A stretch of DNA of 42,405 bases, taken from contig RKRN01000066.1 in the NCBI GenBank assembly GCA_007571365.1, positions 1 through 42,405 on the forward strand, read 5' to 3'. Under the pieces are notes generated by a model. The model worked only from the letters and a program-made list of their open reading frames with translations. It was not told the DNA's origin and made no database searches. A program made the position numbers and the translations under genes. This document shows, piece after piece, positions 1-8,272 of this stretch. Positions within the stretch are counted from its first letter, which is position 1. Each line of letters opens with the position of its first letter. The DNA is from Candidatus Latescibacterota bacterium. GTDB lineage: Bacteria; Latescibacterota; UBA2968; UBA8231.

Positions 1-135
1 CGCATCGCCTTCGGCCGCCCGCAACCCCCCCAAAAACGCCTGCCCTTCTGCGCTCAAAATACTCGGCAATCCCTCGGCTCGGACGCTGGCAGCGGCCAGC
101 ACCGCAACCACTAACGCAATTCCCGTCCTCGTCAT
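1..135 (-). CDS. N-terminal fragment of an exported protein (runs off the left edge)
   Basis: The first 45 codons are visible. They begin with a typical Sec signal peptide: MTRTG, a hydrophobic stretch (IALVVAVLAAA) and a likely cleavage site after SVRA. The mature part begins EGLPSILSAEGQ. A Shine-Dalgarno-like GGAAAGGA lies about 7 bases before the ATG, and a consensus -10 box lies 45 bases upstream, so this start is well supported. The protein is exported across the inner membrane. Nothing more can be said about its function because the rest lies outside the window. It has its own promoter, so it need not belong to the operon of the methylase gene upstream. Confidence 0.7.
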   Translation of the reverse strand, partial: MTRTGIALVVAVLAAASVRAEGLPSILSAEGQAFLGGLRAAEGDA

Positions 136-179
136 ACATGGTCCTTTCCATTGCGGCAGCACCCAAAACGCGAGCAGCT

Positions 180-206
180 ATTATACCCTAACCGCATTCG
201 AGACAA
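180..206 (-). promoter_or_regulatory. Sigma70-type promoter of the left-edge gene
   Basis: Read on the minus strand, a perfect TATAAT (180-185) follows a TTGTCT (201-206) with a 15-base spacer, shorter than the ideal 17. Transcription would start near 173 and give a leader of about 38 bases before the ATG at 135. The -10 box is strong and the -35 box only fair. Confidence 0.5.
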
Positions 207-210
207 TTTC

Positions 211-1179
211 TCAACACACTCTCGACGTAAGCCGGCGTCTCTTCGCCAACTTCGCTTTTGCCCATTCCAAAGCAAACTCCTGCTGAATTTGCGGTATTCT
301 ATCGCGTCTCTGACCATCGTCTAAACGCTCTACCAAAGCCGGCGAAAGGTACAGCGATTCGACGGTCTCACACGTGTCGCCCAAGAGCGTGGCTTGAGTT
401 GAACGGCCGGCGCAGATGTGCAAATGCGCTAAGGAAAGCGAGCGGGGAAGTGGCTTGCCGTGTGTTTTGTCCCCGGTCTTGCCGTCGTAGCTGACGATAT
501 ACGAAAGCTCGCGGTCGTTCATTTTTCGCAGCGTCGCCACAAATTCGTCATAGCTCAGCCCGCTACAGTACCTGTGATCGCTCGTAAAGGACGTACCCTG
601 ATAGGGCGGGTCCATGTACACGAGATCCTCTTTGGCGGCCTCCGCGACCACCTGGCGGAAATCAACGGCGGAAAGCGTGGTTTTTCCGCTGAGTAGTGCA
701 TAAACGCCGAGTATCTGGCGCTGCATGAGTATGGGACGCATGCCCGACCGCCGGTTGTCTGCGCTTTGATTGAACAGGCCCGCGGCACTATACCGCACTG
801 ATCCCTTTACTATGCGCGCTAGCAGATAGAGCAAGTGATGCGGCCGGTGTGCCGCATTGAATTGGTCGCGGATATCGCGGAAGAAGGCCTTTTTATTCGG
901 GTACTGTTCCGTCCATAGCCGCTCATAGCTTTTGCTCAGATCATTTGGCCGCTGCAAAATTTCTTCCCACAGCCCCATTAAAGGTTCGTTTAGGTCGTTG
1001 AGCCAAAATCGCTTTGCGAGCCCGTGCGCGGCAGCGGCAAGAGAAATGGCAGCAGACCCGCAAAAAGGCTCAATGAGGCAAGCGACGTCGCGCGGAAAAT
1101 GCGCGAGGATATGCCGTGCAAGGCCGCGCTTACTGCCTTGATAGGGGAATGGATGCGGAATCGCCTGGTGCTGTACCAT
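211..1179 (-). CDS. Dam-family (D12 class) N6-adenine DNA methyltransferase
   Basis: This enzyme transfers a methyl group from S-adenosylmethionine to adenine N6 in a specific DNA site. The 322-residue protein shows the D12 order of motifs: PYQGSKR near residue 12 (motif X), EPFCGSAA near 38 (motif I, SAM binding), LNDLNEP near 60 (motif II) and DPPY at 190-193 (motif IV, catalytic). Length and motif order fit the Dam/M.DpnII group. No restriction endonuclease is seen beside it in this window, so it looks like an orphan methylase, although the left edge cuts off the view. It starts 15 bases after the stop of the beta-propeller/barrel gene and may be the last gene of that transcript. The recognition sequence cannot be read from the protein by eye. 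Confidence 0.9.
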   Translation of the reverse strand: MVQHQAIPHPFPYQGSKRGLARHILAHFPRDVACLIEPFCGSAAISLAAAAHGLAKRFWLNDLNEPLMGLWEEILQRPNDLSKSYERLWTEQYPNKKAFFRDIRDQFNAAHRPHHLLYLLARIVKGSVRYSAAGLFNQSADNRRSGMRPILMQRQILGVYALLSGKTTLSAVDFRQVVAEAAKEDLVYMDPPYQGTSFTSDHRYCSGLSYDEFVATLRKMNDRELSYIVSYDGKTGDKTHGKPLPRSLSLAHLHICAGRSTQATLLGDTCETVESLYLSPALVERLDDGQRRDRIPQIQQEFALEWAKAKLAKRRRLTSRVC

Positions 1180-1194
1180 CTCTACTGATTTGAC

Positions 1195-4100
1195 CTACAA
1201 ATACCCGAACAACACGGTAAAATAAAATTTCCACCGCCCCTTATCTGGCACCTCGTCAATCCCATACGCCATATCCACCTGTACGCGCGTCGGCAGGCTG
1301 TAATATGAAATCAAGTCAAAGCGCAACTGCCCCCCTACATCCCGCAGCGGACCGTCGCGGCCATATCGTTGGTTCCGCTCGCCGATATTTCGGTCCCAAG
1401 CCTTGCCCATGCTGGCGTACACCGCGCCATACACTTTGTCGAAATAGAGCTGGGCAACGCGCTTGTCTATATTCGGCAGCAGGGGAAAGCGCAGCGTCGC
1501 CGTGCCCATCAGGGCCTTGCGCCCCTCGATGCTGTAAAACGTGTAGCCCTTCATATAGTTGAGGCCGCCGAGGCGATAGTCGAAGAAATCGCCAACCCGC
1601 GTCGTGTCGTTCACCGCGTCGTTGTCGATCCAGCCGCCGTATAGCCGCAGGCCTAAGCGAGTATTGCCGGGCATACTCAGGTGCTCTCTCCAATCGACGG
1701 TAAATTGGTTGTAAAAGAGCTTGATGTAATTCTCGTCGATAAAGGACGCCTGCTCGTTAAAGCCATCTTGAAAATAGTTGAACATCCGGTCGTAGCGCAC
1801 CAAAAGCTGGCGGCCCACCGGGCTTATCTCGCGGTCCCGCCGCCGCGCAATCAGCTCCAGCCGATAGGTCAGCCCTAAGCCAAAGCCATTGAGATAGGTA
1901 AAGCCAAAGGGCCGCTGGGCGGTACGCTCGAAACCGACCTGTCCGTCGCCTTTGCAGACGAGGCAGTCGCTCTCGACGCTGGCGTCATAGCGGTCGTATG
2001 TGGCCGAGGCCGTCAGTTGTCCGTGGCGACCCAGTTGGCCGCGCACCCCCGCGCTGATCTGGCTCAAGCTATAGTTGACGGCGTTGACAATGATCGTCCG
2101 CGCCTCCACGGTATCGCCGCGGGCCGAGTGCCGGCGCTGGTTGAATACTTCTAAAAAGACCGTGGGACGGAACCCCTTAAACTCGTAGAGGGCGAACAGA
2201 TCGCGGTCGGCATTGGCCGGCGCGATGGCACCTGCGGCGAATACGCTCTGGCGATTGAGCACATCGCCAGAGGCGAGGTACGCGCCCACCTTGAAATGCC
2301 CTTCGTCAATGAACAGCCGCGGCAGGATCCCGGTCTTGAGGAAATCGATACCATAAACTTGGGGTTCGCTTGGCAACGCGGGGGCCAGCGCACCGTCCCA
2401 ATCCAGCGGAACCTCTTGAGAAAACCACGCCGCTTCAGCCGCCGCGGGCGTCCCCTCGTCCGGCAACCGGCGGATCTCAAAGCCGGCTGCCGTATAAGCC
2501 GCAAACACGACCTCGCCCTCCGCGCCGACCGCCGGGCTGAACGCGCCGCCAACAGTATTAGTTAGCTGCCGCAGCGCATGCGTTGCCAAGTTTAGAGCAT
2601 AGATATTGAAAATGCCGCTGAAATCCGACGCAAATACGAGTTCCGCGCCGTCCGCGCTCCACGCGGGGTCGCGATCGGTGCCGGGCGTGGCAATGACCCG
2701 TCCCCGTAGGGGCAACTCTATTGAACCAGCGGCCCAATCGCCCCCAGCCCCTAGCTCCACCACGACGATGTCGCGCTGGCCCGCGCGTGCGATAGCAAAC
2801 GCCAGCTTACTGCCGTCGGGCGAAAAGCGCGGCGTGTAGAGCTGGGTGCCGTCGGCGAAATGGGTTAGATAGCGCCGGCCCGTGCCGTCGGCCCGCATCA
2901 TCGCCAAGTTGTTGCTGGTGGCCTTGTTTTGCACGAAGACGATCCACTCGCCATCGGGCGAATAGGTCGGGTACAGGGCGCGCAGCCCGTGCGTCAGCCG
3001 CTTGATGCGCGGCGTCTCCGGTGCTGTGCCGCTGATTAGGGTCGGCACCAACCACAGCATACTGCGCCAAAAACTAGGACCCGCAGCCGCGGAATCCCAC
3101 TCGTAGATATCGGCCTGCCGCGACCCGTACTTGTCGGCCCGGTCAATGCGCGAGAAGAGCAGCTTGCGCCCGTCCGGCGACCAATCCACGGTCGAAGCCG
3201 CCGCTGGGAAGGCGGCGATTTCCTCCTCGCCAGTAGCGAGATCGCGCACGATCAAACCGTGTGGGCCGTGGTGCCGCTTGCCCGTTGATAGATACGCCAA
3301 TTGCTCGCCATTGGGCGCCAGCCGCGGCCGCAGATTGGAAAAGCCAACATCCACAATCGGCTCGCCCTCGCGCCGCGGCCCCAACGCCGCTACTTGAGCG
3401 CGATAGCCCTGCCGCATCGACTCGAGCCACTCGCCGTATAGCGCGTCCGCGCTCTTGCCCAAAACCTTTTTGCACGCCCTGTCAAAGGCGAGCGTGTGCC
3501 ACTGCGCCGCGGCCCGGTACAATCCAGCGATTTTTTCTTCGCCATACGTCGCGGCAATGTAGCGCACCAAGCCAAAGCCGTGGTCGTACACGTATTCGTT
3601 GCCAAAGCCCTGCTTGCCAAAAACGCCCATCTGGTCGAAGGATAGCTGCTCGTCGGCCAGTACCAAGGAACGCAGCACCATGTCGCGGTTGGCGTCCCAG
3701 CGGTCGTGGGCCGTAGTCGCAGTGCCGTATTGGGCCGCGCCCTCGGCCAGCCACATCGGCACCACCGTGCCCATTACTGGATAAGAGGTAATGACATCTG
3801 GATGACCGATGAGAATGTCCGGGCGGTTTTTCTCCCGCTGGTAGCCAAAGTACTGCAAGTAGAGGGCCGGGACGCGCTGCACGCCTTTGCGCGCGGCACC
3901 CAGCGAAATGATGTGGGCAAATTCGTGGGTAATTACGTTGCGCAGCCAGTCCGAACTACCGCGCAAGTCGAAGTCGTGGTCGAGCGATGTGGCCCAAATC
4001 TCAATGGTGTCTTGATAAAAAAAAGCCGCGCCATTGGCGTAATCGTCGTGGTCCTTGAGCACGATCCGCACGCGCCCGTCAGGCTCGTACCCATAGAGCG

Positions 4101-4284
4101 CGGTAAGGGGTGCGTACGCGGCTTCGGCAATGCGCGCCGCCCGCGCCGCCGCGCCGGCCAACCCCTCGTGGTAGAAGATGCGGAAGTGCTCGGTCTCTAC
4201 CACCTGCCAAGCTAGTTCCGGGTGGTTTTGGGCCGGGGAAGTGCTCGCCCAACCGAGCAACAGACAAAGTGCCAACCTGCTCAC
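1195..4284 (-). CDS. Peptidase-MA-like domain + TolB/PD40 beta-propeller + outer-membrane barrel protein
   Basis: I chose the GTG at 4284 because it overlaps the previous stop as GTGA, has GGTGAG about 6 bases upstream, and begins a signal peptide (MSRLALCLLLGWASTSPAQ). An open frame continues further upstream but lies inside the preceding gene. The 1029-residue protein has three parts. The first is a zinc-peptidase-like domain with HEFAH (about 120-124) and WLAEGAAQYG (about 178-187), a gluzincin arrangement as in the peptidase MA-like group. The second is a propeller with repeated SPDG motifs (YSPDGEWIVF, FSPDGSKLAF, WSADGAELVF). The third is a C-terminal region of about 400 residues with alternating aromatic strands, ending in FYFTVLFGYL, which looks like an outer-membrane beta-barrel. 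The peptidase and propeller probably sit on one face of the outer membrane. Substrate unknown. Confidence 0.8.
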   Translation of the reverse strand: MSRLALCLLLGWASTSPAQNHPELAWQVVETEHFRIFYHEGLAGAAARAARIAEAAYAPLTALYGYEPDGRVRIVLKDHDDYANGAAFFYQDTIEIWATSLDHDFDLRGSSDWLRNVITHEFAHIISLGAARKGVQRVPALYLQYFGYQREKNRPDILIGHPDVITSYPVMGTVVPMWLAEGAAQYGTATTAHDRWDANRDMVLRSLVLADEQLSFDQMGVFGKQGFGNEYVYDHGFGLVRYIAATYGEEKIAGLYRAAAQWHTLAFDRACKKVLGKSADALYGEWLESMRQGYRAQVAALGPRREGEPIVDVGFSNLRPRLAPNGEQLAYLSTGKRHHGPHGLIVRDLATGEEEIAAFPAAASTVDWSPDGRKLLFSRIDRADKYGSRQADIYEWDSAAAGPSFWRSMLWLVPTLISGTAPETPRIKRLTHGLRALYPTYSPDGEWIVFVQNKATSNNLAMMRADGTGRRYLTHFADGTQLYTPRFSPDGSKLAFAIARAGQRDIVVVELGAGGDWAAGSIELPLRGRVIATPGTDRDPAWSADGAELVFASDFSGIFNIYALNLATHALRQLTNTVGGAFSPAVGAEGEVVFAAYTAAGFEIRRLPDEGTPAAAEAAWFSQEVPLDWDGALAPALPSEPQVYGIDFLKTGILPRLFIDEGHFKVGAYLASGDVLNRQSVFAAGAIAPANADRDLFALYEFKGFRPTVFLEVFNQRRHSARGDTVEARTIIVNAVNYSLSQISAGVRGQLGRHGQLTASATYDRYDASVESDCLVCKGDGQVGFERTAQRPFGFTYLNGFGLGLTYRLELIARRRDREISPVGRQLLVRYDRMFNYFQDGFNEQASFIDENYIKLFYNQFTVDWREHLSMPGNTRLGLRLYGGWIDNDAVNDTTRVGDFFDYRLGGLNYMKGYTFYSIEGRKALMGTATLRFPLLPNIDKRVAQLYFDKVYGAVYASMGKAWDRNIGERNQRYGRDGPLRDVGGQLRFDLISYYSLPTRVQVDMAYGIDEVPDKGRWKFYFTVLFGYL

Positions 4285-7121
4285 TGGCTCACCGCCATTT
4301 TGACCACGGCTGCGCCACTCCGCCCGTCGCCGCTGTGTGCGATCAAGCGGCACAGATACAGACCGCTCGCATAGCCTTGCACCGACCACGTGATTTCGCG
4401 CTCACCAGCTTCCAAGCCGTCGCGGCGCAGCTTATCAACGCGCCCACCCAACGCATCGAACACCTCCAATTCGATGCCTCCGGCCGCACGCAGCGCAAAA
4501 CGCAAATGTGCTTCTTCATTCGGTCCGACTGGGTTGGGATAGCAATAGGCTCGGCCGAGCAGGGCCGCAGCGGGCTGTACAACGGAGCGACCAGCCACCC
4601 GCGCAGTCCGCGCCCCAGTCGCATCGGCCCCGGCCTGCGGCCAATGGGCCGGGCCGCCACTGTACTGCGCCGCCACCCGCTGCAAATCCCACGCATAGAC
4701 CGCTTCGCCATCTAAGGCCGCTAAGGCCAAGCGACCATCGCCGTCTAAGTCCACTACCACCGCCGCCGCGGTCGGGGGCGCGGCCGTCAGCAGCGGAAAG
4801 CGCGGCAAGAGCCGTCCATCATCATCTAGGCCAAAAATTCCGCTGTGGCCGGCGACAAATATCTCCTGCTTGCCGTCGGCATCCACGTCGCAAAGCACCG
4901 GCTCGAAGACGAGATCGCCGACCGCGGCAAAGCGCGGCAAGGCCGCCGGGAAGTCGGCGTGGCGCAATCCGTCGGCCCGCAGAGCGTGTATCGCTCCACC
5001 GCGCGCCAGCAAAACCACCTCCAGCCGGCCATCGCCATCCAAATCGCCCAACACCGGCGGTACGACGAGCGAATCGCCCAATTCAACGCTAGGGGGCCTC
5101 GGCGTGGCCGTCAGCAGCCCATCTTCCGGCTCTATATAGACCTGACCAGCGGATGAGACGAAGACCTGCTCAACTCGGCCATCCCCATCCAGATCGCCGG
5201 TCGCGGCCGGCAACTCGACCCCGGCCAACGACAGCCTTTGCCCTTGCTCCTTTAGCGCACCGCTTACGGCATCTATTGCGTACGTCTGTTCCGCGTCAGC
5301 GAGCAGCAAGGCCGCCGCGTCGGCGCTGAAACGCGCGTCCAACGGCACTTCGTCCAATGCAAGTTGCCATAGAGGTTGGGCGGCCCCCATATCCCACGCG
5401 CTTATCTCAGCGTCGCGCCGCAGAAAAACTTCGGAACGGCCATCGCCATCGCCGTCGCCAGCCGCCAACAACCGCGCCCCTAGTACTTGCCACGATGCCA
5501 CGCCGTCGCCGCTCGCATAACCGACGCCACCACCGGCCTCGAAGAGCAACTCATCCACCCCGTCGCCGTCCAGATCTGCGGCTTGCAGCCGACCGTCGCC
5601 CGGCACCTCCTGCGGCCAGCCCGGGCGGGCGCGACCAAAGCGTATGGCTACCTGCATGGTATCGCCGGGTGCGGAAAGCACTTCGATTTCAATGCCAGTC
5701 TCCCACCCGCGGTTGCTGCGCGAGTCGGGCCGGGTCGCCGGGCCGAACCGCGTTGAGCCGCCAGTGAAAAACGGGTCATCGGGCGAGCCTTCGATCTGCC
5801 GCTGCCGCTCAAAGACCGGATGGCCTATATCGCGGTACCCGTCGGCCTCTTCCAGGGCAATCCCCGGCCAATGGGGCTGATTGTTGGCGGCATTAGGATC
5901 GCCAGTACGCGCTAGCGCGCCCTCGTCTACGTGCCATATTAGCACCCCAGACCCCGGCACAAAGGCGTCGTATTCTTCCATCGCCATCCACACGCCCTCG
6001 TCTATGACGACCTGCTCAGGGCCAATCCACACCTTCCCTTCGTCGTCGCCCTCTCCGCGCTGCCCGCGCTGTTGCCTGTTTTCCAACAAGAAGTACTCGC
6101 GGGCGTCAATGGGGACGCGCACAGCCTTGGGGAGCTCGCCGCGGCGGTCGGTCGCCAGCAGTGCTAGGACGGTGTCGCGCCGCACCACCGCTGGCTCGAT
6201 CCATCCCAACTGCATCTTGCTCCACGCCATCGGATGCGGCGGTGCAAAGCCTACCACCCACGCGAGGCTGTCCGTCTGCACGTAGCCCGAAACATTGGCC
6301 CCTATATCCATCAGGCTCCAGCTGCCTAGCGCCGGCCTTCCGGCGGCGAAATTGGACAACCCGGGCAGGCCCAACTGGTGGCCAAAGAACTTAGCCAGCA
6401 AGCCATTGAGGCCAGCCCGACCGTTGAGACTGGGCGATTCTGGCAGGATCCACGCCTGCTCAATCTCCACGCCACCCACCATCAGCGGGCCGCCGTTAAA
6501 ACCCGCAAAATCGCTCTCGGCTAGGAAAACCGAGCGAATGTCATTCAGTTGGCCTGTCTCGTGGCCAACTCCGGCGTGCAACACGAGGAAGCTGTTGAAT
6601 TCGTCCAAGCGCGGGCCGTCGGGATCGGCCAGCGCAGCGTACAGGGCATCGCGCACCAACTCGATCCACTTTGCGCCGACTTCCGCGGTCGTGCGCCCGT
6701 TGCCGTAGTGGAGCATGGATTGGGGAAGGGTGTACGCCTGCTGTGCGGCGCGCGGGAATACCTCGGCAGCAATCGCCACCTGACCGGCGGAAACGACCTC
6801 GTAGTAGCGCGCCAGTGCGGTCAGATGCCGCTCGAAATAGGCGCGGTCGTGCGGCGGCAAGTCGTAAGGAAGCGCGTACTCCTCGGCCGCTTGCTCGGCC
6901 GAGCGCAGATCAAACGCGCCGATTCCAGTGGTCGTCGGCTCATCGTTATCCGGATCTTCGCGCGGAAAATCCACGCGCAAAGCCAAGATGCGCCACTGGG
7001 CGTCAGCCGCGGTGGTCGCGGACCACAGCAGTGAGCAGCAGAAGCCTAACAGGAGCAAAGGAGCTAAATCGCCGCGTCGCCGCTCGACGCGGCAACAGAA
7101 CCAGCGTCTGATGGGGAACAC
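4281..7121 (-). CDS. M6-like secreted protein with degenerate zinc site, FG-GAP propeller and type IX sorting tail
   Basis: The 946-residue protein starts with a GTG two bases after the stop of the porV-like gene. Its N-terminus is basic, followed by a hydrophobic signal segment (LAPLLLLGFCCSLLW). Residues of about 40-500 resemble the M6 (immune inhibitor A-like) metalloprotease fold. At 244-253, where active members have HEFGHxLGLPD, this protein reads KFFGHQLGLPG, so one zinc histidine, the catalytic glutamate and the downstream aspartate are lost. About six DxDxDG calcium-type motifs follow (for example GDLDGDGRVE, GDLDGDGRLE), typical of an FG-GAP/VCBS propeller. The last 90 or so residues (CYPNPVGPNE...GLYLCRLIA) match the type A sorting domain used by type IX secretion. 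It is probably exported and surface-attached through the neighbouring PorU/PorV-like proteins, as a non-catalytic binding protein. Confidence 0.8.
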   Translation of the reverse strand: MFPIRRWFCCRVERRRGDLAPLLLLGFCCSLLWSATTAADAQWRILALRVDFPREDPDNDEPTTTGIGAFDLRSAEQAAEEYALPYDLPPHDRAYFERHLTALARYYEVVSAGQVAIAAEVFPRAAQQAYTLPQSMLHYGNGRTTAEVGAKWIELVRDALYAALADPDGPRLDEFNSFLVLHAGVGHETGQLNDIRSVFLAESDFAGFNGGPLMVGGVEIEQAWILPESPSLNGRAGLNGLLAKFFGHQLGLPGLSNFAAGRPALGSWSLMDIGANVSGYVQTDSLAWVVGFAPPHPMAWSKMQLGWIEPAVVRRDTVLALLATDRRGELPKAVRVPIDAREYFLLENRQQRGQRGEGDDEGKVWIGPEQVVIDEGVWMAMEEYDAFVPGSGVLIWHVDEGALARTGDPNAANNQPHWPGIALEEADGYRDIGHPVFERQRQIEGSPDDPFFTGGSTRFGPATRPDSRSNRGWETGIEIEVLSAPGDTMQVAIRFGRARPGWPQEVPGDGRLQAADLDGDGVDELLFEAGGGVGYASGDGVASWQVLGARLLAAGDGDGDGRSEVFLRRDAEISAWDMGAAQPLWQLALDEVPLDARFSADAAALLLADAEQTYAIDAVSGALKEQGQRLSLAGVELPAATGDLDGDGRVEQVFVSSAGQVYIEPEDGLLTATPRPPSVELGDSLVVPPVLGDLDGDGRLEVVLLARGGAIHALRADGLRHADFPAALPRFAAVGDLVFEPVLCDVDADGKQEIFVAGHSGIFGLDDDGRLLPRFPLLTAAPPTAAAVVVDLDGDGRLALAALDGEAVYAWDLQRVAAQYSGGPAHWPQAGADATGARTARVAGRSVVQPAAALLGRAYCYPNPVGPNEEAHLRFALRAAGGIELEVFDALGGRVDKLRRDGLEAGEREITWSVQGYASGLYLCRLIAHSGDGRSGAAVVKMAVSQ

Positions 7122-7123
7122 CC

Positions 7124-8176
7124 TTAGAAAGTGACGTTCATGGAAATAGGCGTATTGTCTCCCAACACCGTGTCCTCACTGCCGATGATATACGCCACGT
7201 CAAACTGGAAGCGATTGTATTTTAGCCCAACGCCAAAGGTCCGCGAGTGTACCTCGCCATCGCTGTCTTGGGAAAGGCCCGCCCGCAACGCGATAAACGC
7301 CTCGCCCTCGCGTGCGGAAAGCCCGTATTGGTATTCGCCGCCCACATGCAGGTCCATCTCCCTGAACTCGTTGCTCAAGCTCTCGTCGGCCCATGCCGTA
7401 GCCAAATTGCTGACAAAAGACCCACCGGCAATCAGCGGTTTGTACAGGTCAAAGGAGAGCATCAGGTCGTTGTATTGGGTATCCATCACGTCGTAGGCCA
7501 CGCCGACGACGATGTGTTGGGGCAGCGGATCGGCCTGATCGGCGTCGATATAGGCGATCTTGGGGCCTAGGTTGCGCAGGGCCGCGCCAAAGCTGAGGCT
7601 GGGGACGGGCTTCCACAAAAAACCCAAATCCGCGGCAAAGCTGTTGCCCACGCCTCGGCCCCGTTCAATACCGGCCCCCACATTGGCCAAGTTGCTGCGG
7701 ATGAACTTCAGGCCGATACCAGCGGACGTATTGCCGCCGATATGCGCCCCGTAGGCCGCCGACACCGCCACGTCATAGCTGCGAAAGGTGCCTTGTTGGC
7801 TGCCGCGCTCGTCCGTGCGGATCTGCTCGCCTAGATTGAGCAGCGCAACATTGAAGCCAAAGTTGCCCCATCCTGCCACGGGCTGGGAATAGGCCAGAAA
7901 CTCGTAGGACAAGTCATCGGCCAACTTCGGCAGCCACTTGGTGTGCGAAAGGTGGAGCTTTTTCTGGCTCTGCCCGACGAGCGCGGCTGGGTTGAAGTAG
8001 CTCGCGGTGGCATCATCGGCCACCGCCACGTACGATTCGCCCATGGCAATGGCGCGGGAGCCCGGCTCGATCAACAACAGCAGCGGAGCACTGCGGCTCT
8101 CGGGCGTGGCCCGGACCCCATCGGGCAATGCGCCGACACCAAGGCCGGTCAACAGCAGGGTCGTCAGTTTCCTCAT
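7124..8176 (-). CDS. PorV/PorQ-family outer-membrane protein
   Basis: A 350-residue protein with signal peptide (MRKLTTLLLTGLGVGALP, cleavage probably after GVRA) and a body of amphipathic strands ending in a beta-strand (PISMNVTF). The N-terminal motif EPGSRAIAMGESYVAVADD followed by YFNPAAL is characteristic of the PorV/PorQ family. In Bacteroidota, PorV is a 14-stranded FadL-like barrel that carries type IX cargo from the translocon to the sortase PorU. A strong GAGGAGG-type ribosome site lies about 8-10 bases before the ATG. The PorU-like gene lies 96 bases upstream and a putative cargo gene starts right after, so the order porU-porV matches that in Porphyromonas. PorQ or a more general FadL-like role remains possible from sequence alone. 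Confidence 0.85.
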   Translation of the reverse strand: MRKLTTLLLTGLGVGALPDGVRATPESRSAPLLLLIEPGSRAIAMGESYVAVADDATASYFNPAALVGQSQKKLHLSHTKWLPKLADDLSYEFLAYSQPVAGWGNFGFNVALLNLGEQIRTDERGSQQGTFRSYDVAVSAAYGAHIGGNTSAGIGLKFIRSNLANVGAGIERGRGVGNSFAADLGFLWKPVPSLSFGAALRNLGPKIAYIDADQADPLPQHIVVGVAYDVMDTQYNDLMLSFDLYKPLIAGGSFVSNLATAWADESLSNEFREMDLHVGGEYQYGLSAREGEAFIALRAGLSQDSDGEVHSRTFGVGLKYNRFQFDVAYIIGSEDTVLGDNTPISMNVTF

Positions 8177-8272
8177 AGCGGAGTCCTCCTCAGCTCGGGA
8201 TAAAATATAAAAATGCTGCCTCCTAGATACTAAGGCGATCTCACTGCTGCAAAGGCACTCCTCTCGCCATAC

